From Piromyces finnis (taxonomy: Eukaryota; Neocallimastigomycota; Neocallimastigomycetes; Neocallimastigales; Neocallimastigaceae), in contig MCFH01000022.1 of NCBI GenBank assembly GCA_002104945.1, positions 372,001 to 436,000 on the forward strand: 64,000 nt of DNA, in the 5' to 3' direction. Made by a program: the position numbers and the translations under genes. This document shows positions 26,268 through 49,030 of this stretch, piece after piece; the stretch's first letter is position 1; every line of letters begins with the position of its first letter. The notes below the pieces were generated by a model. That model made no database searches. It saw nothing but the letters and a program-made list of their open reading frames with translations, and was not told the DNA's origin.

Positions 26268-27803
26268 ATGTCTTACAACACTTTATTAACTGCTGAAAAC
26301 TTAGAACAGTTACAATTCAATTCAGTTGAATCCCAAAAAATATTAGCTAGTCAGATTCCAGGATTTGTTGACGCCCCAGAAATGATTCCTGAATTATTAA
26401 ATCAACATTACGAATTCAGTAATAACAATGTTAATGTGCTCCCAAGTCCAGAAACTGATTCTCTCATTTCTTCTCCATCTATTTCTAATCCAGATGATGA
26501 ATTAGATTTATTTGCATTACAGCCATCCGCACAAGGCCAAGAACAATTATTATGTGGTATCCCAGGAAGTAATTCAGTTAATGAATTATATCAAGCTTCA
26601 TATGAAAATGCCCTAATGACTATTCTTGCTAATAACCAATTACAATCAAATTTTGCAGTATGTGATACATTAGCAAATGTTAATGATGAAGAACTTTTAT
26701 TTAACTATCCAGGAATTATTCCTATGAAAAATCAATCTCCAGTTATTGATCCATTAGAATTAACACCAGGATTAAACGATATCCCTGTTGAAACATTAGA
26801 TCAATTATTAAATCAACAATCAGCAAATATTGAAATTCCATCATTAGTTCCAAGTGTTGAAACACCTATCGGTACTGAAATGGTTGATCCTTTACTTCTT
26901 GGTGCTACTAATCCATATTTGATGAATGAATTATTAGAAGCTAATTCTATGATTCCAGTTAACGGCAATTTTAATTTACAAACAACATCATTTGAACAAA
27001 TTAGTACTCCACCACAGTCACCAGTAAATATTGAAGATTTAAATGCTAAACAGTTTGCTTATATTTCTAATTCATCTCCAGTTGATATTGTTGGAATGAA
27101 TTTTATGAATGATACTAGTAATGCTCCAAATACTCAACCATTGGTACTTAAAAGTATGGTACCATCTATTTCCTCTCAAATTCCATTACCACAAGTTTTT
27201 ACACCTGAAATTGAAGGTAAAAAGTTACAACCAGCTCATGCTAGCGCTTGCATTCAAACTAAAACAAATTATACTTATATGCCAGTTTCTAAGAAAAGAT
27301 CTAATTCTGATTTAAAAGGTGCTAAACTTGAAAGAAAATCATCTAGCAAGGCTAGTCAAAAGAAATCTGTACCAATGATCAAAGATAAAACCAATAAAAC
27401 TATTCAAAAACAACAGGTTAAACATACATTCGTTATTGAAACACCTGGAGTTAATTATGGAAAGAAAGCATCTGGTAGAAGAAGAAAATCTAAGAAGAAT
27501 GAAGAAGAAGAAAATATTATTAATCTTCCACAAATTCCACAAGTTCCATGTAGACCAAATATTATTACAATCACTCCACAAAAACTCTCAAAAATTCATG
27601 CACGAACAACTGAAGATTTGGATTCATTACCATTCCAATGTGAATTTTGTCCATCCGCTTTTTCAAGAAAGCATGATCTTAAAAGACACATTAAAATTCA
27701 TACAGGATCTACTCCAGCTCATAAATGTAAGCATTGTGGAAAAAGTTATGCTCGCATTGAAGCTTTAACTAAACATGAAACTACAAAGGAATGTCAAAAA
27801 TAA
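26268..27803 (+). CDS. C2H2 zinc-finger transcription factor
   Basis: Single-exon gene of 511 residues, unlike its intron-rich neighbours. The first ~420 residues are Asn/Ser/Pro-rich and acidic (ISTPPQSPVN, PSPETDSLISSPS), typical of activation regions, followed by a basic stretch (GKKASGRRRKSKK, about residues 400-412) that may be a nuclear localisation signal. At the C-terminus, residues 456-511, are two fingers: FQCEFCPSAFSRKHDLKRHI (C2H2) and HKCKHCGKSYARIEALTKH with a final Cys instead of a second His (C2HC). The SRKHDLKRHIKIHTG linker is usual for fungal Crz1/Msn2-like regulators. The target genes cannot be told from sequence. The CpG-rich 5' flank is its likely promoter. Secure as a zinc-finger protein, unsure of orthologue. 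Confidence 0.85.
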   Translation: MSYNTLLTAENLEQLQFNSVESQKILASQIPGFVDAPEMIPELLNQHYEFSNNNVNVLPSPETDSLISSPSISNPDDELDLFALQPSAQGQEQLLCGIPGSNSVNELYQASYENALMTILANNQLQSNFAVCDTLANVNDEELLFNYPGIIPMKNQSPVIDPLELTPGLNDIPVETLDQLLNQQSANIEIPSLVPSVETPIGTEMVDPLLLGATNPYLMNELLEANSMIPVNGNFNLQTTSFEQISTPPQSPVNIEDLNAKQFAYISNSSPVDIVGMNFMNDTSNAPNTQPLVLKSMVPSISSQIPLPQVFTPEIEGKKLQPAHASACIQTKTNYTYMPVSKKRSNSDLKGAKLERKSSSKASQKKSVPMIKDKTNKTIQKQQVKHTFVIETPGVNYGKKASGRRRKSKKNEEEENIINLPQIPQVPCRPNIITITPQKLSKIHARTTEDLDSLPFQCEFCPSAFSRKHDLKRHIKIHTGSTPAHKCKHCGKSYARIEALTKHETTKECQK

Positions 27804-29795
27804 AAGTAAAGGTTTCAAATAATATACGAAAAAGACACGATTTAGAATGATCTTTTTTCATTTTAAATCATTCAAGTTTATTATTCGAATTTTATTTTCA
27901 TTTATAGAACTCTTTTAAAAAATCAATTTGCATTTTTTTTAGTTTAAATTTTTTTAGAAGTTTATTAATAATTATATTATATTTACATATTCATATGATA
28001 AAATCAAATGACAAACAAAAATATATACATTAACACTTATATAGTTTTTTAAATTTTATTAGCAAAAAAAAAACACTTTTATTCAAGTCAACATTATTAA
28101 GTAAAAATATTATAATCAAATCAAATTCTATTGTATCAATAACAAATATTATCAACTCTTTAGCGCGCGCATATTATTCAATAACTGTTATGTAAATATT
28201 ACAATGAATAAGATATTTAACAACAGCAATTAATAACAAAATCTTTTTTAAATAATTTTAAAAATTATATTCTTTTTTAAGAGAAATTACTTGGCTATGA
28301 AGTCATCTTTAAAATATAGATATTAATTTAAATTATAAAAATTAATTTCATGTTTAATCTTAATTTAAATCATAGATTTAAAAGTAGGAAAGATGAATTT
28401 TATAGTTGAAGAATTTCAAAAAGGGAAATAATAAATCCATCCTTTCTTTAGTTATATATGAAATTAATGATTGAATTATATTAATCAAATAAATCAATAT
28501 AATCTATATTATTTAGACAATAATTATAAGAATTTTAAAGTTAGTTTAAATTATTAGAAATCAAGACAAATAAGAAAAATCAAATAATCAATGCTTTAGA
28601 ATATATATATTTTTGTTCTTGATAGCAGTAACTTTAAAAGTAACAATTAAAACATCAATTTGACAAATAATTATGGTAATCATTAATATATAATTTACAG
28701 TATTTAAATAAATTAATTAATGATGTTGGAAAAAAAATCAATATCAAAATAATTAATATAAACGTAGTACTGGATAATAATAATAATAATAATAAAAAAC
28801 AAAAACAAAAACAATAAAACAATATATTAATATCATGAAAATTTAACAGTAATTTTCATTTAATACACAAATTAATTTAACATAATAAAAATATAATATA
28901 TAATATTTTAAAAATATATTGAATTCTTTTCAAAAAAAAGCAACTCAATATTAAAAGCAAACAATATAATTTTTGAATTAATTATATATAATTTAAACAA
29001 AGGAATGGATTATTCTAATGGTATTATTTCTATTATAAGAATTAAAACTTTTAAATAAGTTTTATAATATTTATTTTAGATATTTTGAAAGAAAGAATTA
29101 AGTTTGCTTCATTGTTTGATGAGCAATATTTCAATATTATCTAAAACCAAAACAAAAAATATTAATACAAAAAACCATCAAAATACTCACTTATTTCACA
29201 AATTATCAAATTAAAGTAAAAATCAAAATATATAAAACAATAATAAGTAAAAAAAATAAAATGAAAAAAGTTGTTTATAAGAAAAACTAAAGATATATAT
29301 AATAGAAATACTAAATATTTAATATAGAATGTAGTATATTTCTTTTAGTAATTATTGTAATATAGAAAGAATTTTATCTTTAGTTTTTTTTTTTTTCATT
29401 TTATTTTATTTATTTCAATAATTAAGAATAAAAAATATTCAAAAAAGATTGTAATTCTAAAGTTATTTAAAAAAGTAAAAAATGTATTAAATTTAAAGCA
29501 TAAATTAAATCTTAAAATATGAAAAAAGAAAAATAACACTAAATATAGAATTGATTATAAATTAATATTCAAATGTTCATTTGAATAAAATATTAAATAT
29601 AGAATTAGCAAAAAAAACAAAAAAAACAAAAAAAAAACAAAAAAAAAAGAGTATATATATATCAATAATAAAATAAATAGGGTTAATAAAATTTAAAAGA
29701 TTTTATATAAGAATCTATAAAGTTTATAAAAATGTTTCATTTCATATTAATTTTAAATTATTATAATTATAATTTAAAGTGATATGAAAGGGATA

Positions 29796-29827
<32 letters not shown>

Positions 29828-30203
29828 GCATTTATAATTTAAAATAAGATTTTTTAAGTATGTAAAGGTAATTTTAATTGAAGTATCATTTAAAGGAAAA
29901 TTTAAAAAATTAGAAGAAAAAGGAAATATTTGTTATTTAAATTTTCTTAATTTTTTAACTAATAAATGAATAAAAAAACTTTATGTATTTAAAAAAGAAA
30001 TATGGAAAATTTTGTGTAAACTAAAATTTAAGACGTTATAATTATAATGAAAATTAGGTCTTAATTTTAAATATTAATTATTCATATTTTATTATATTTT
30101 TATTATTTATTATTAAATTATATAACAGTACTAGAATTAATAGATATCAATATGTTATTAAAATTATAATTTAAGATTATTATGGTATAATATAACAGCA
30201 AAT
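27804..30203. other. 2.4-kb intergenic region, 3' of two convergent genes
   Basis: Almost pure A/T with a poly-A run at 29799-29826. A single CpG cluster, TTTAGCGCGCGCAT, at 28160-28173 stands out. No open frame or RNA gene was recognised. Confidence 0.55.
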
Positions 30204-32239
30204 TTAATCGTAGTCAAAATAATTTTCTTCATCCATATCATCGAGAAATCTTTTATCGTAATATCGTTTTTGCATATTTTGATTATTTGGATAGAAAAGA
30301 TCATCATTGTCTTCAAAATATTGTTCATGAATATCTTGTTCGTAAATTTGATAATCATCATAATCTTCACAATTATCAACTATTGAATAGTCAAAATTTT
30401 TCTTTTTTTTTTTTTAATATATAATTTAATAAACAAAATAATGAAATATTAGTTTCTCAATATTATATAATATTACTATTAATACTATTAACTTACATCA
30501 TTTCCATCGATGAACTCCTTTTTCATGATATTTACAAATTCATTATAGTAATATTGTTTTAACTCTTCAGAAATATCGTCTTCTTCCTCTTCTTCTCCTC
30601 CATTTTCTTGCTCTTTTATATTTTGATGATTATTTGTTTTATTTTCATTTTTATCATTATCATTTTCTTTCACGTTAAAAATGTCTTCTACAGATTGAAT
30701 CCTTGATTTATTTTCATCGTTTAAAGATGAAGTTACTACCATTGGTTTACTTTCATCTTCTTTAATTTTTAAGTTATTTTTATTATCATAATATGCTGGG
30801 TTAATAATTCTAATTTTTGTTTTCTTTCCTTTAATATTATTACTATTATCAGATATAGAGTAAGATGATTCTTGTTTCTTTTTTAAAAGTTCTTCTTTCT
30901 TTTTTAATTCTCTTCTTCTCTCAATTTCTTTCATAATAGTTTCTTCATTGTACTCTTCATCAGAATCATCTTCTTCTTCAACAAAATCACTTTCATCATC
31001 AACTGAATTCATTATTTGATAAAACTTTTTATTTTTATCACTTAATTTTAATATATCATCCTCGTTTATTTCTTCTTTGCTTGGTAAAGGAACAATAGGA
31101 AAATCAACGCCCTCATTATTGTTTATTGAATTATTTTTTATACTTAATTCTTCATTCTTTTCTTCGATATTATTTTTATCATCTTTTATTATATTTTTAA
31201 TTTCCTTGGTTTTTTCTTTTTTAATAATCAATTCATTATCTCTTTCATCTTCTGCTTTTTCTTTTTCTTCTTCTTGGTATAAGATATCTTCCATTTCTTC
31301 AATTTCATCATTCATTCTTTGATGATCTATATCGAAATACATTCTTTCCACAAGTGTCATATTATTTTGAAATGGTTGATATTCAACTCTTTTATCTTCT
31401 GGAATATATTGTCCAATATATTCTTCATATTCATATGGATTTCTTTCTTGTAAATTTTCCAGAGTAAAATATTCTGGATGTTTTTGAATATAATTATATC
31501 TTCTGTTTCTTATTATTTTATTGCTTAAATTGCTATCTATTTTGCTTAGATTTTGGGTTTTAGTATTTTCAATATTTTTTTTTAACATTTTAAGATGATA
31601 GGCAATTTCATAGTCATTTTTTAATGGATCGAAGTAGTCTAAGTCTGATTGTTTTAAATGTTTTCCCCACTTTTCTTTTTTATAATTGTTTTTCATTTCA
31701 TAAATAAGGAATATATGTATTTTAAATTTCAATAGAAAAAAAAAAAATGAATTAAAAAAAATATGAATATATATTTTTATAATTAAAATTTAGTTTATAT
31801 TTCAAACTTTTATTTTTATTATTCTTCATTTTTATTTTATATTAGTATTGACCCTATATTTAAATAAATAATATAATCCCAACTTTTTATATTAAATTAC
31901 AATTTGAATTTTACTATTTTTATTTTTTATTCCATTAATCTTTTATTTTTTTTTCTTTTAAATTAATATTTTTTACTTTTATATTAATAGTTTTTACTTT
32001 TATATATTAAATGTCTATTTTGAATTTTAATTGTTATATTTAAATTTTAAATATATACCTAAAAATAATGCTGGGTCATTTTTTAAAGTCTTCTTTAACC
32101 ATTGTTCTTTGACATTATCAGTTTGAACTTCTTCATCGTATCTTCTCGATTTTAAGTCTACTTTTAATGAAATTATATGATTTACAAGATTATCAATTAT
32201 TTCATCATCAATAATATTGGTATTGATATTTTTTGTCAT
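30204..32239 (-). CDS. CCDC97-like protein (DUF2052 family)
   Basis: Three exons (32239-32059, 31674-30497, 30401-30204) give 518 residues. Landmarks of the family are LKNDPALFL followed by EKWGKHLKQSDLDYFDPL, NDYEIAYHLKMLKK, IIRNRRYNYIQKHPEYFTLE and NPYEYEEYIGQYIPEDKRVE, with an acidic, coiled-coil, Lys/Glu-rich C-terminal half. Human CCDC97 co-purifies with the SF3B spliceosomal complex; a splicing role here would be by analogy only. The exon 1/2 junction uses an AAAAAAG acceptor, needed to restore frame and the conserved KWGKHL segment; the ATG-started frame upstream of it is intronic. The last exon is Asp/Tyr-rich (YDDYQIYEQDIHEQYF). It is transcribed away from NDC80. Confidence 0.7.
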
Positions 32240-32735
32240 TTTAAAAAATAATATTTTATTTATTTTTTCTTTTTACTTTAAGAAAAGAAATTACTATTAA
32301 TGAATTCTAAATTAATTTGATATTGATATTTCCAGTTTTGAAGAAAATTAACTTTTCAAATTTTATAATAAAAATAAAAATATTTATAATAAACCAAAAA
32401 TTAGTAATTAGAAAATTTATTAATATGAAAAAATATTTTATAAAAATAAAGTTTATTAATAAAATTTGACTTAGCCCAGTTAGTTCTAATAGTTTTTTTT
32501 TTTTTTTTTGTTTTTATCTTTTAATTTTTTATATAAAAAATCATTATTTTTTTTTTAAAAAATTAAAAAGAATTTTTTATAAATGTATTTTAAAATGATT
32601 CATAATTAATTTTTAATCAATTTCAATAATATTAAAATTAAATAAAAAATTATAAAAAATTTAATTAGTTTGCATATATATTTTCTTTTTTTTCTTTTTT
32701 TTTTTTTTTTTTTTTCTATATTCAAATAATAAATC
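32240..32735. promoter_or_regulatory. Bidirectional intergenic region CCDC97-like / NDC80
   Basis: Just under 500 bp lies between two divergent start codons, so both promoters must be here. Long T tracts (32491-32509, 32683-32716) flank the NDC80 start. No defined motif was recognised. Confidence 0.45.
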
Positions 32736-36354
<3,619 letters not shown>

Positions 36355-36790
36355 AAACAGCAATAAACTATCCATTTATATTATTTTATCCAAAATGATA
36401 TTTATATATTAAAAATAAGAATAAAATACTATTTATTAAATATTTATAAAGTTTTAAAAACTGATCAAGAGCATTAATATACTAGTTATTTTTTAATTAT
36501 TTTTTCATTTTATTTTAATTTTTTATTTTGTAACTACATTATATTCTTTTTTTCATATGCAGTTTATAATATAATTATTTATTTAACAAATATATATTAT
36601 TTTTACATACATTAATAGTATTTTATTATCATTAAAAATGCTAATACCGATGATATATAGATAAAAGTGTTGATGTTTAAAAATATCATATTTTCTTTTT
36701 TTATTTTTTCTTTTTTTTATTTTTATTATTAGATAGAAATATTATAATAAAAACCACATCTTTATGTAATTTAGATAATTACTAATTTAC
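36355..36790. other. Convergent 3' intergenic region NDC80 / DnaJ
   Basis: AT-rich, with TTTTATTTT-type tracts and AATAAA-like signals on both strands (for example 36412-36426). No gene seen. Confidence 0.5.
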
Positions 36791-38525
36791 TTAAGCTTGA
36801 GTTGGTTGAACTGGATTTGGTAATTCTGTTTTTTCGAAAACTTCACCTATAGTATAGATAGCTTTGGCTCTTTCTTTAATTTCAATAGCTGAAACTGTAG
36901 TGTCACTGAAGATTTTATCACAGACTTTAATTAAGGTGTTTTCAATTTCTAACTTGGAAGATTTCCAAATCATGTTCATTCCTTTAAGAGCAGCTTCTTG
37001 TTCCATTTGCTCTTTCAATGCTCTCTTTTCCTCTTCGGTTAAGTTTTCATTAGTTTCATTCATTTTATCTTGTTGGTGCATTCTTTCAAAACTGCTTTGC
37101 AAATCATAAGCAGTTTTGAATGTGTTAACAGTTTCGGAAAAAACGTGTCCTCTTTCTTTCATTTTACTGGTAAATTTATTGGTATAACCAAAGAATTTTT
37201 TGTGAATAGCACCATTATCAACTTTATATTGACTAATGGCTTGACTAGCTTTTAGCTTGTAAATGTAACCTAAAATATATTTATTAATAATAAAAAGGAG
37301 GAATACATAATATGTTAATATAATTATATAATATAAAAACAAAATATCTTTAAAATATCAAAAAACTTACCAATTGAATGTAACAATTCAATACCATAAC
37401 TTTCATACTTTAAATCTTCAGCTTCAAAGTAAACCTTTTTTCTGAATTCAACAATAGATTCTTTTTCCTTTTCCTTTAATTCGGAAACATTGTTGAAGTA
37501 TGGCTTAACATTGTTTACATGAACTTGAATCTTATTTATTAATTTTTCAGATAACTCTTGTATTCTTTTATCTTGTTTTTCTTTTCTTTCTTTTCTTATT
37601 CTTTCCATTTCAACAGTATTGTTTGGATCAAATTCTTCACCATTCATTACATCATCGAGTTCACCAGCAATCATAAGATCACCAATATAATCATTGAAAC
37701 GTTCACCACCAAATTGTTGTTTAAAGAATTCTCCTGGGTCAATAATTGGTTCAGTACTATCACTTTTACCATATTTATTATATTTAGTACGCTTTTCAGG
37801 ATCAGATAAAACTTTTTTTTTTTTAAAATTATGATTATTATATCATAAATTTATATATTTTTTTATTTTATTTATATATTATTTATTGATACAAAAGATA
37901 TCATATTAATATTTTTATTTTATCTATAAAAACTTGCAATTAAAAATTAATAAATAATAAATAAATAAAAATCTTACTTTGATAAGCTTCAGAAATTTTC
38001 TTGAACATATCTTCGGCTTCCTTATTGTCTGGATTTTTATCTGGATGGTATTTTAAGGCCATTTTACGATAAGCCTTTTTAATTTCTTCCGGAGTAGCAG
38101 TTGTTTCGATACCTAAGATATCGTAATATTCTGTTTCAAGTGGCTTTTCATCTTATATATTTTTAAATATATAATTAATTAACTATACCATTATCCGTAA
38201 TACTTTTTGTATCATATTTTAATTATTATTTTTTATTAATTCTCATAATTTTAATTTTATTTATTAGAAATATATATATACCACTTCCAACTTTTCCCCC
38301 TTTAGAAAATAAGGAAGGTTTTTCATTTTTTTTTTCTTCTCTAACTTTTTGAGTTTCTTGGTTTATTGCGAATTCCAAGGTACATTTATAACATTTTATC
38401 TTAAAAGAATTAGTTGATTTTGGTTCAACATATTCTACTTTGGTACCACAAGCTGGACAGCTGGTGACTTTAACATTTTGTGGAGCTCTAGATTCAATAA
38501 TAACAACTTCTTCAGTAGCCATCAT
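36791..38525 (-). CDS. DnaJ (Hsp40) protein with DNAJ-X domain and N-terminal zinc-ribbon-like motif
   Basis: Four exons (38525-38282, 38151-37978, 37811-37371, 37269-36791) give 445 residues. The J domain, at about residues 90-150, has [20 protein letters not shown] and the HPD motif in [10 protein letters not shown] (117-119), ending YNKYGKS. It is followed by [20 protein letters not shown] and a long helical DNAJ-X region with ELLHSIG and KLKASQ, like yeast Caj1 and Djp1 (class C Hsp40s). Unusually, the J domain is preceded by about 80 residues with [10 protein letters not shown]...CYKCTLEF, a CxxC-CxxC ribbon-like pair. By family it stimulates Hsp70 ATPase; Djp1 helps peroxisomal or mitochondrial import, but that is not shown here. 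No Gly/Phe region, no type I zinc domain. It starts with two Met codons; the first was used. Confidence 0.88.
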
Positions 38526-38784
38526 ATTTTATAATATAAATGTTAAAAATAATAATATAATATTATAATAAAAATATAAATAATTTTCTGAGATAATGTT
38601 AACGTAAATATTTTTTTTTATTAACGATAACTATGTTTTTATGTTTTAATTTTATTTTTTTGGAAAAAAAAATTTTTGTACCTTTTCAATATTTAAAAAA
38701 AAAGTTTAATAAATAAACATCTTTTATTGGTTAGAAATAATTAAATTAATTATCAATATATTTTAATATTTTTTGTAAAAGTTT

Positions 38785-38935
<151 letters not shown>

Positions 38936-39300
38936 TAAAATTTTGATTTATTTATATAATTTTTTTATATTAATCAAGTTTAGTTATTTAATAGTAATAT
39001 GATAATATGAATAAAGTATCGTTAATTTTTTGTAATTTCAAAACTTGTTATTTGTAATATCTTAATATAAACTTTTTTTTTATTTTGAAAAAATAAAGGA
39101 TAAATTATTTTGGATTAATTTTAATTGAAAATATACTTTTTTTTAAATAATTTTTTTTATTGAATCATGTGAAATTTTTTTATTTTTTTTATTTATAATT
39201 AAAAACTATTAAAGATTAGTTTTTAGTTTTTCTTAAGAGTTCCCTAGAAGTTTTAAAACTATTTTAGAATTAATTTAAAATAATTCTAAAATAATAATGC

Positions 39301-39413
<113 letters not shown>

Positions 39414-40155
39414 AAATAAAAAACAAAACAGGTTTATAAAAATTTTTTATTTTTCATCAAATATTATTTATTTTTTTTTATTAAATGACAGATCATAGAA
39501 TTTTCTTTTATCTTTTTTTTTTTAATTATTTTTTTTTGTTTATTTGGAGTGAATGAAAATTTTGAAATTAAAAAATTTATATATTATTTTTTGATTTGAA
39601 GACTTTGCTTTTCGCTATTTAACATTGGTATATTATAAATTTTAGAATATTATATAATCAGGTTATCTAGTAAAAAATAAAAAAAAAAAAAAAAAAGAAA
39701 AAATCAAATTATTATTAATCGTTTTGAGTAAATTTCTAATATAAATCGAAAAGGAATTTTAAATAATTAAATCAGAATTTAAAAAATTAATTCATATATT
39801 TGTTAATCATACTCACGAATGATTTATAATCTTTCATAAAATATGATATTCATTTTTCTTTTAAAAGAGAGATAATTTTATTATTTCAATAATAAAATAT
39901 ATACACTCTTAAACTAAATTATTTATTATATAGATTCAAAATCATATAATTATTAAATCCGAACCTTAAAACTCTAAAAAAAAAAAAACTTTCGATGAAT
40001 TAAAAATTGAAATTATTATTATCGAAATGAATACTCAATTGTTTTTTTAATTATTATTTAGATATTTAAATAATCAATTATTTTAATAAATTATTCTATC
40101 ATCATATATAGAATGTTTTTTAATATATATGAAAGGAATATTTTTTTATTAACCT

Positions 40156-40187
<32 letters not shown>

Positions 40188-40500
40188 AATAATATATTAT
40201 TGATTTATAATATTAAAATTTTAAAAAATAGAAAATCCCATCATTATGGTTATGATAGTTTTTAAAGATTTTTATACCACAATAATTAATCAAGTTTAAA
40301 TACTAAAAAAAAATAAATAAACATAATAAAACATGATTAATAAACAATTTTTTCCTTTTTCCCTTTTTTTTACATATTTTTTATTGTATATTATTTCCCC
40401 ACTCCTATTTACCTGACTATTTAATTATTATTATTATTTTTTTTTCATCTTATAATATCCGAGATATTTAAAATATTAAAAAATTTCATCTTATTATAAT

Positions 40501-47326
<6,826 letters not shown>

Positions 47327-47699
47327 TTTGAAAATGCATCTGTATAATAAAATCATATATTTATACTTTCCAATTATTTTATTTTATGTAATTTATAATA
47401 TAAAGCAATGTATATATAATAATATTTTATAATCATTTAAAATAAAATGTAAATATAGAAATTTTTAGTGTTTGATAAATATATATTCTTAATAAATATT
47501 TATTAATTTTATTCTATACTTAACTTTTTATAATCTTAAATTAATTTGAAGTTATGATTTTTTGTGATTATTATTCGCTTTATAAAAATAAGCAGCAATG
47601 TTTTTATATTTCGTATATAAAAAGAAATTTATAATTATGAATTTCTTTTAAATTTATTATAAAATATATTTTTACATAAAATACTTAATTCATTCATAT
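47327..47699. other. 3' flank of the Tmc-like gene
   Basis: AT-rich, no open frame, with AATAAA-like hexamers near 47345. It ends where the LINE relic begins. Confidence 0.5.
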
Positions 47700-49030
47700 A
47701 ACTATTGCTAGAAACTATGTAGATCCAATATTTTACATCGGCATATATTCGATTCCAAAGGTTTATTGCTATACCTATCTTGGAATTCAATTCGAAAAAG
47801 ATTTTTCTCTGACTCTCATTCTATCTAACATGTAGAAAAATCTTTATTCTCTTTTAAGAGCTTTCTTTCCAACAAAAATAGAACCCACAGAGTCCAATTT
47901 CTTATCAATGCCGCTGTTTTATGGAATGTCAATAGCTTTCACAGTAAAAATCTAAATAACAAGGATTTTGTTTTTGAACAAAATTTCATTTGTTAGTCTG
48001 TATACTCTTACAATGGATTTAAGGATTCCAACACTTTCAGGTATTTGTGTTGCACAACGTGTGAAATGCTTTGTTAAATAAAGATTTCGTCCGATCTATT
48101 TTTCCTATGTCTCATTATTCTTGGGCCAAAAAATCTTGTTCTCTACATAAGAAACTTATTAAAAAAATATTAAAAGTACTAAAGATATTAGAGAATATTA
48201 TTGGAATAATAGGTAGCCTAAATGATGGAAATAAAGCCATCAGATATACTAACAACAAATTCCTTAATTCAAATTGCCTAATATATATCGGTCTAAACTT
48301 AACTAAAATTTAGGAATTATTTGGATTATTCGTATTTGATGGTGTTATAAAAACACTACTAGAATTACTATTGTCAGTAATAGAATTATTCCTGACTGTG
48401 TGTCTGTCCATGTTGCGGATATGATGAATAATCTTTTTATCATTGGATTTTAGAATGTTCTGCATTCTCTGAATACAGAACTTCTTCACTTAGCATTTTT
48501 GACGATCTTTTTACCTTTTTTTACAATAAATACAAAAATCAATTCATCACTTACTCACTCCCTGAAATAGAAGTAAGAAAAACAATTTATAAATATATTT
48601 TTACGTTCTTGGTGAAACTTTAGCTTATGATAAGCTACAAATCGATAAGGAGGAACAAAGACATTTGAATGAACAGTTTTACAGTTCATCAGGATCTCAT
48701 GTTCCATATGTAGAGGGTCTTGCGGCTTTTCTTACTAAAGCAATCTCTATCATTAGTAACTTAATGAAGCTACTTTTTTATAGGTTTAGTAAGAGACTTA
48801 ACGTAATCAAGTGCGTCGACGTCGTAACGATATGGCAAAGGAACATTCCTAATGTTCCGTATACAGAATTCAATGTTTGTATTTTTTCGAATGAAAACAT
48901 TTTGAACTCATGGGAGAGTTTAGTGTATACCACACTGACGCACTTTTCTTTTTTTATTTTATTTAATTTATTAGGTAGGCACCAATCTCACAGAGTACAA
49001 ATTGCAGAGTTCATTGAACTTTTATGAAAA
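47700..49030 (+). mobile_element. Degenerate non-LTR (LINE) retrotransposon, 3' part of reverse transcriptase ORF
   Basis: The base composition jumps (more G/C, longer words) relative to both sides. In several frames broken by stops the + strand reads YTYLGIQFEKDFSLTLILS (47770), SLLRAFFPTKI (near 47850), LYTLTMDLRIPTLSGICVAQ followed by RVKCF (47998-48075), and a last open stretch at 48665-49027 with HVPYVEGLAAFLTK and ending GRHQSHRVQIAEFIELL. The Y-L-G-I-x-F motif and the following 'small residues ... CVAQRVKCF' block are usual for the region after the catalytic YADD of LINE reverse transcriptases. The catalytic core and 5' end are absent. It lies 370 bp beyond the Tmc-like stop. Element family cannot be named. 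Confidence 0.5.
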
